Assembly: GCA_016735355.1 (NCBI GenBank)
Contig: JAERRQ010000142.1
Location: 1 to 19,222 of the forward strand
DNA from: Desulfobacterales bacterium
GTDB taxonomy: Bacteria > Desulfobacterota > Desulfobacteria > Desulfobacterales > BuS5
DNA length: 19,222 nucleotides
Direction: 5' to 3'
The notes below the pieces were generated by a model. The model had not been told where the DNA came from, ran no database searches, and worked only from the letters and a program-made list of their open reading frames with translations. The translations under genes and the position numbers were made by a program. Positions 14,934-19,222 of the stretch are shown one piece after another (positions within the stretch are counted from its first letter, which is position 1; each line of letters begins with the position of its first letter).

Positions 14934-17900
14934 ATGAATAAATCTGGAGAGAAACGTAACCCCGATTTTAAACCAGGGGATAATATCGGTGGTTATTCAA
15001 TAAAGAAGCTGGTGGAATTAAAGGGGCAGAATTCGGTTTTTTATGAGCTGGAGCATATTGCAACCGGCGCCAAACATATCCATATCAGTTGCGAGGATAC
15101 GGAGAATACATTCAGCGTTGCATTCAAGACTGTTCCTCTTGATTCAACCGGCGTGGCCCATATACTTGAGCATACTGTTCTGTGCGGGTCCGGCAAATTT
15201 TCTGTTCGGGATCCCTTTTTTTCGATGCTTAAACGGAGTCTTAGCACTTTCATGAATGCTTTTACTTCTTCGGACTGGACTATGTATCCTTTTGCGACCC
15301 AGAACCGAAAAGATTTCTACAATCTCATGGATGTTTATCTGGATGCCGCTTTTTTTCCGAATATTGATGAACTCAGCTTCAAGCAGGAAGGTCATCGCAT
15401 CGAGATAGAGGATAGCCCTGCTGCCGGAGGCAATAAAACCAAAGGCAATAAAACCAAAGGGGATAACACCAAAGGGGATAAAACCAGTCTCGTATATAAG
15501 GGCGTTGTATATAACGAGATGAAGGGCGCAATGTCGTCACCGGATCAGGTTATGGCACGCTCCCTTTTAAATGCGCTATATCCGGATACTACTTATAGAT
15601 TTAACTCCGGCGGAGAACCTTCGGATATACCGGATCTTACTCATGCAGGACTGGTTGCTTTCCATAAACGCTATTATCATCCCAGTAATGCTTTTTTTTA
15701 TACTTACGGAAATATGCCGTTGGAAGATCATCTTGCTTTTATCGAAGAGCGTGTTTTAAGCCGGTTTGATCGGATAAATCCTGATACTGAAGTTCCTTCA
15801 CAGAAGCGCTGGACTGCTCCTAAAGAAGTGACATATTCATATCCTCTAGGGCAGAATGAAGATCCGGACAAGAAGTGTCAGATCTGCCTGGCCTGGCTCA
15901 TATCGGATGTGCGGAATACATTTGAAAATTTGGTCAACAGAATAATAGGGCATATTCTCCTGGGGAACTCGGCCTCTCCCCTGCGCAAGGCACTTATAGA
16001 TTCAGGCCTTGGATCCACGTTATGCGACGGAACCGGTTTTGATACGGATAACAGGGATACAATGTTCGTGGCGGGCTTAAAGGATGTTGCGAATACTGCC
16101 AGCCCTGAAATTGAAAGTATTATACTGAAAGTTATTCGGGATCTTGCAGGAAACGGCATTGATAATAATATGGTGGAATCAGCACTGCATCAGATCGAGT
16201 TTCAGCGCAAAGAGGTTACCAATATACCCTATCCGTATGGGATCAAACTCATGTTGCGTATAAGCAGCACATGGTTTCATGGGGGAGAACCGGAAGATAT
16301 TCTTCAGTTCGACTCACAGATCGAAAGAATCCGTCGGGAAGCTGCACGCGGACAATTTTTTGAAGACCGGTTAAAGAAATATTTTCTGGATAATAATCAT
16401 AGAGTTCTCTTCACTCTTGTGCCGGATCAGGGCAAGTCTGTCAGGGAGGATGCCAGGGTTGCGTCTGAGCTTGAAAAGATCATGGACGGTATGACTTCCG
16501 ACAACCTGGATAGCATTAAAAAGGATGCGGAAGATTTAAATAAACTCCAGGAAACCGGTGAAGACCTTTCCAGCCTGCCGACTCTGGAACTGGAAGATAT
16601 CCCTGTATCTGTGAATATTGTCAAAGAGTCCGGATCGTATCCCCGGATTCCGGCAACTTGCTATAAAAAGGCGACTTCAGGTATTTTTTGTTTTACAGCT
16701 GCTTTGGGGGTCAAAGGTGTTGATCAACGACTAAGGCCGCTGTTCCCTTTTTTTTGTCATGCTTTTTCCCGCATTGGCACTTTGCGGCATAATTATACTG
16801 AAATGGCGCAGCTCATAGATGAATACACAGGCGGGATAGGCGCTTCCGCGCATGCGCGCACTAGCTTCGATGCTGCCGGGAATTGCATATCCTATATATC
16901 CGTAGGCGGGAAGAGCCTTGATAGGAACCAGGGAAAGATGTTTGAAATAGCAAAAGATATCTTGACCGGCCTCATTTTTTCGGATCATGTGCGCCTTAAA
17001 AGCCTTTTGCTTGAATACCGGGCAGCTCTTGAATCGATGGTTGTCCAAAACGGACATATACTGGCCATATCTCTGGCATCGAGAAATCTTGCGCCGGCCT
17101 GCGCGTTGGGAGAAACATGGAATGGCATTCATCACTTGCAGGCTATCAAGAATATTACAGGAGATTTGACAGGTGAAAAACTTGCTTCCATTGCGGAGGA
17201 TCTTAATGAAATAGGCAAGTCTCTTTTTTCGCGGAATAATTATGAACTTGCATTAATCGGTGAAGATCGCACTATTTTGAAGGCGGCACCTTTTGCCGAT
17301 GCATTGCAGAAAGAACTTGAAGTTGATTACAGGGTTGGGTCTGATATATTTAGTTATGATCGTTTTATACTTTCCGATATGGATCAGGATGATATTAATA
17401 TCAGGGAAGGGTGGAGCACTTCTACCGCAGTATCTTTTGTGGCTCAGTCGTTTAAGACGGCTCGTATGGGGCACGAGGATGCTCCGGCTCTGTCTGTAAT
17501 AAGTAAATTGCTACGGTCGCTATTCCTTCACCGGGAGATAAGGGAAAAGGGTGGAGCTTACGGCGGGTTGGCTCTATATAATTACGAAGATGGCATTTTT
17601 TCTTTTGGATCTTACAGGGATCCGCATATAGCGACCACCCTGAAAGTATATGAAAATGCCTTTGATTTTATTAAAAAGGGCACCTACACAGAAGAAGATA
17701 TTAAAGAAGCAATCCTTCAAAAATGTTCGGACATAGATAAACCTGATCCCCCGGGCCCTGCTTCAAGAAGAGATTTTCACAGGAAACTTGTCGGTTTGAC
17801 TGATAACGCCCGCATGCATTTCAAAGAGCAGCTTCTTTCTTTGACACGTGCCAGGGTGATTAAAACCGCAGAGAAATATTTTAATAAAGAAAATAATAAA

Positions 17901-17990
17901 CAGTCTGTGGCGGTTATTTCGGGTGAAGAACAGCTGAATGAGGCGAATACCAGGCTTCCGGGCGAACCCTTGTCTATCAGGATGATTTAA
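14934..17990 (+). CDS. M16C-family zinc metallopeptidase (PreP/Cym1-like)
   Basis: This 1018-residue cytosolic oligopeptidase is related to the organellar presequence protease, which degrades unstructured peptides in a closed two-half chamber. The inverted zinc motif HILEH is at residues 76-80 (ligands His76 and His80, catalytic Glu79), followed by VLCGSGKF. The third ligand is probably Glu195 in VYNEMKGAMSSPD. The C-terminal half carries REIREKGGAYGG (Arg870 and Tyr876, the conserved substrate-positioning pair). The M16C-associated middle region spans about residues 470-720. No signal peptide is visible. A run of four pentapeptides (residues 166-185, consensus GNKTK/GDKTK) interrupts the first domain shortly before Glu195. 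AAGGTAGG precedes the ATG, and the gene starts one base after the winged-helix gene. Confidence 0.93.
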   Translation: MNKSGEKRNPDFKPGDNIGGYSIKKLVELKGQNSVFYELEHIATGAKHIHISCEDTENTFSVAFKTVPLDSTGVAHILEHTVLCGSGKFSVRDPFFSMLKRSLSTFMNAFTSSDWTMYPFATQNRKDFYNLMDVYLDAAFFPNIDELSFKQEGHRIEIEDSPAAGGNKTKGNKTKGDNTKGDKTSLVYKGVVYNEMKGAMSSPDQVMARSLLNALYPDTTYRFNSGGEPSDIPDLTHAGLVAFHKRYYHPSNAFFYTYGNMPLEDHLAFIEERVLSRFDRINPDTEVPSQKRWTAPKEVTYSYPLGQNEDPDKKCQICLAWLISDVRNTFENLVNRIIGHILLGNSASPLRKALIDSGLGSTLCDGTGFDTDNRDTMFVAGLKDVANTASPEIESIILKVIRDLAGNGIDNNMVESALHQIEFQRKEVTNIPYPYGIKLMLRISSTWFHGGEPEDILQFDSQIERIRREAARGQFFEDRLKKYFLDNNHRVLFTLVPDQGKSVREDARVASELEKIMDGMTSDNLDSIKKDAEDLNKLQETGEDLSSLPTLELEDIPVSVNIVKESGSYPRIPATCYKKATSGIFCFTAALGVKGVDQRLRPLFPFFCHAFSRIGTLRHNYTEMAQLIDEYTGGIGASAHARTSFDAAGNCISYISVGGKSLDRNQGKMFEIAKDILTGLIFSDHVRLKSLLLEYRAALESMVVQNGHILAISLASRNLAPACALGETWNGIHHLQAIKNITGDLTGEKLASIAEDLNEIGKSLFSRNNYELALIGEDRTILKAAPFADALQKELEVDYRVGSDIFSYDRFILSDMDQDDINIREGWSTSTAVSFVAQSFKTARMGHEDAPALSVISKLLRSLFLHREIREKGGAYGGLALYNYEDGIFSFGSYRDPHIATTLKVYENAFDFIKKGTYTEEDIKEAILQKCSDIDKPDPPGPASRRDFHRKLVGLTDNARMHFKEQLLSLTRARVIKTAEKYFNKENNKQSVAVISGEEQLNEANTRLPGEPLSIRMI
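15429..15488 (+). repeat. In-frame 15-bp tandem repeat inside the M16C peptidase gene
   Basis: Four consecutive 15-bp units start at 15429, 15444, 15459 and 15474. The first two are identical (GGCAATAAAACCAAA), and the last two diverge at a few positions (GGGGATAACACCAAA, GGGGATAAAACCAGT). They encode GNKTK, GNKTK, GDNTK and GDKTS. Because the unit is a multiple of three, copy-number change would keep the frame. Confidence 0.9.
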
Positions 17991-18001
17991 AGGTTTTATA
18001 C

Positions 18002-18934
18002 ATGATGAAAATTGCAGTCATAGGCGCCGGAGCAATGGGCTCGATATTCGGCGCGATGCTTTCGGGGGCAGCGGATGTTTTCCTTATCGACCCGTTTGAA
18101 GAGCATGTTAAGGAAATTAATTCTAAAGGCCTTATTATAGCATATAATGACGATTCAAAAAAAAAATATAATATTACCGCCTGCACTGATACCTCAATAA
18201 TCAAATCCAAGGTTGAGCTGGCAATTATTTTTACAAAATCCTATGCTACTGCGCAGGCAGCGATGACAGCTTTATCGATCCTGGATGAGCGCGGGCTTGT
18301 TCTTACGTTGCAGAATGGATTGGGCAATCTGGAAATTATTGCGGGAATTGTTGGGGATGACCGGGCAGTTGCCGGTGTGACTTCTCACGGCGGCACGATG
18401 GTATCTCCCGGATTTGTAAAACATGCCGGGACCGGGCACACTCATATAGCCGGGAACCAGCGGAACCTGGGGGCCGTAAACCGTGTAGTCGAAACTTTTA
18501 ACTCTGCAGGAATAGAGACGGATATCTCCGGCAATCTTGATGGCCTGATTTGGGGCAAGCTGATTATTAATGTAGGCATAAATGCTCTGGCGGCAATTCT
18601 TAAGGTAGAGAACGGTTTTTTAGGCAAAACTGTTGAGGTGGAAAATCTTATGGCTCGCGCTGTATGGGAGGCTGTAAACATTGCAGATGCTTTAAACATC
18701 AAATTGCCTTATGAAAACCCCCTGGAGCAGGTAAAAAAAGTTTGCAGGAATACAGCCGGAAACAGAGCCAGTATGCTGCAGGATATTTTAAAAGGTGCTC
18801 GAACAGAGGTTGGTGTTATCAACGGAGCTATTGTTGAGAAAGGCAGGGAGATGGGGCTTCCAACCCCATATAACATTTTTTTGTCGGAAATTATTGAAGC
18901 TCTCGAGGCTACTTCGGAAAACCGGTGCAGGTAA
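18002..18934 (+). CDS. panE: PanE, 2-dehydropantoate 2-reductase (ketopantoate reductase)
   Basis: This 310-residue NADPH-dependent enzyme reduces ketopantoate to pantoate in pantothenate and CoA synthesis. The Rossmann loop GAGAMG is at 8-13, and TLQNGLGN contains a conserved active-site Asn. The C-terminal helical domain has WGKLIINVGINALAAI, with Lys186 matching the catalytic Lys, and SMLQDILKGARTEVGVINGA (258-277), with Glu269 matching the catalytic Glu. Two ATG codons are adjacent (18002 and 18005); AAAGG lies 8 bases before the first. It follows the M16C gene by 11 bp, and a hairpin terminator follows its stop. The start of panB downstream supports the assignment, since PanB makes its substrate. 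Confidence 0.93.
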   Translation: MMKIAVIGAGAMGSIFGAMLSGAADVFLIDPFEEHVKEINSKGLIIAYNDDSKKKYNITACTDTSIIKSKVELAIIFTKSYATAQAAMTALSILDERGLVLTLQNGLGNLEIIAGIVGDDRAVAGVTSHGGTMVSPGFVKHAGTGHTHIAGNQRNLGAVNRVVETFNSAGIETDISGNLDGLIWGKLIINVGINALAAILKVENGFLGKTVEVENLMARAVWEAVNIADALNIKLPYENPLEQVKKVCRNTAGNRASMLQDILKGARTEVGVINGAIVEKGREMGLPTPYNIFLSEIIEALEATSENRCR

Positions 18935-18952
18935 TTTTTATTAACCCGTAGG

Positions 18953-18976
18953 GGTGCCCCTTGTGGGTACCTTTTT
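18953..18976 (+). terminator. Intrinsic terminator after panE, built from an inverted repeat copy
   Basis: GGTGCCC (18953-18959) pairs with GGGTACC (18965-18971), seven pairs including one G-T wobble, across a CTTGT loop and directly before TTTTT (18972-18976). It is 18 bp after the panE stop. The stem is also part of an inverted, diverged copy of the 29-bp repeat that follows, so a mobile palindrome seems to supply the terminator. Confidence 0.6.
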
Positions 18977-19093
18977 AGGGCAACCACAAAGGATTGCCCC
19001 TACAGAGGGCAACCACAAAGGATTGCCCCTACAGAGGGCAACCACAAGGGATTGCCCCTACACAGGGCAACCACAGGGGATTTGCCCCTACAG
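18977..19093 (+). repeat. Array of four 29-30 bp palindromic direct repeats
   Basis: Four head-to-tail units begin at 18977, 19006, 19035 and 19064. Units 1 and 2 are identical, unit 3 differs at two positions and unit 4 is one base longer. Each starts AGGGCAACCACA and ends TTGCCCCTACA plus one base. GGGCAA and TTGCCC within each unit can form a hairpin. A fifth, inverted and diverged copy lies at 18948-18971, and its GTAGGGG can pair with CCCCTAC of unit 1 (18997-19003). There are no spacers, so it is not CRISPR. The array ends 7 bp before the panB ribosome-binding site. Confidence 0.9.
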
Positions 19094-19112
19094 GGTGCAA
19101 AGGAGAATATAG

Positions 19113-19222
19113 ATGGAGCAGGCTAAATTGACCGTTCTGGATGTAAGGGCACGGAAAAATAGTGGGTCTATGATAACTTCTCTTACAGCCTATGATTACC
19201 CATGGGCTCTCTTGATCGACAA
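19113..19222 (+). CDS. panB: PanB, 3-methyl-2-oxobutanoate hydroxymethyltransferase, 5' end only
   Basis: The first 36 codons are visible before the window ends. They read LTVLDVRARKNSGSMITSL and then TAYDYPWALLID, the N-terminal signature of PanB (the first strand and helix of its TIM barrel, usually TAYDYP.A). PanB transfers a hydroxymethyl group from methylene-tetrahydrofolate to 3-methyl-2-oxobutanoate, giving ketopantoate, the substrate of PanE. AGGAGA at 19101-19106 is 6 bases before the ATG. The rest of the gene, including the metal ligands, is outside the window. Confidence 0.93.
   Translation, partial: MEQAKLTVLDVRARKNSGSMITSLTAYDYPWALLID

Noticed and set aside
14934..17990. Processing peptidase PqqF/pitrilysin or classic insulin-degrading enzyme
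   Set aside because: The VLCGSGKF context after HILEH, the wide spacing to Glu195 and the M16C-associated middle region fit the PreP group better.
18977..19093. CRISPR-like array of 29-bp repeats
   Set aside because: The units are directly adjacent with no spacers, and each is itself palindromic, so it is a tandem repeat array.

Overview
The window is a chromosomal segment of a Gram-negative bacterium, most like a sulfate-reducer-type deltaproteobacterium (Desulfobacterota). The placement rests on gene order and remembered family resemblance, not on a search: the end of a division/cell-wall cluster, then mobA, then a pilMNOPQ cluster whose secretin and pilot are both predicted lipoproteins, plus decayed palindromic repeats and a REP-associated transposase (RAYT) remnant. 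Every intact gene I call is on the + strand.

Positions 1-7167 are the distal dcw cluster: ftsW (3' end only), murG, murC, murB, ftsQ, ftsA and ftsZ, tightly packed with overlaps or gaps of a few bases except for 46 bp before ftsZ. They flip or polymerise lipid-linked precursor, complete lipid II, start the UDP-MurNAc-peptide pathway and build the Z ring. FtsZ carries two copies of the C-terminal partner-binding motif. mobA (7193-7801) follows, a molybdenum cofactor nucleotidyltransferase that looks like a passenger here.

Positions 7802-8177 are non-coding. They hold a good sigma-54-type promoter (7963-7978), a perfect 18-bp AT-rich palindrome (7918-7935) and a decayed palindromic repeat (8120-8145). 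Next come a 65-codon helix-turn-helix gene and pilM, pilN, pilO, pilP and pilQ (8178-13774), which build the type IV pilus inner-membrane alignment complex and the outer-membrane secretin.

Positions 13775-14536 are a graveyard without an intact gene I can defend. They contain the first 17 codons of a RAYT (Y1) transposase, a frameshifted and internally deleted DUF433 (antitoxin-like) gene on the - strand, a long nested hairpin and one unexplained - strand ORF.

Positions 14537-19222 begin with a small winged-helix-like gene and a 1018-residue M16C (PreP/presequence-protease-like) zinc peptidase, then panE (ketopantoate reductase). A repeat-derived intrinsic terminator and an array of 29-bp palindromic repeats follow, and then the start of panB (ketopantoate hydroxymethyltransferase). 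panB and panE catalyse consecutive steps to pantoate.

I did not find a clearly new multi-gene system. The observations most worth testing are the doubled FtsZ tail motif, the sigma-54/HTH head of the pil cluster, the pentapeptide repeat next to the zinc site of the M16C peptidase, and the repeat array and terminator between panE and panB.
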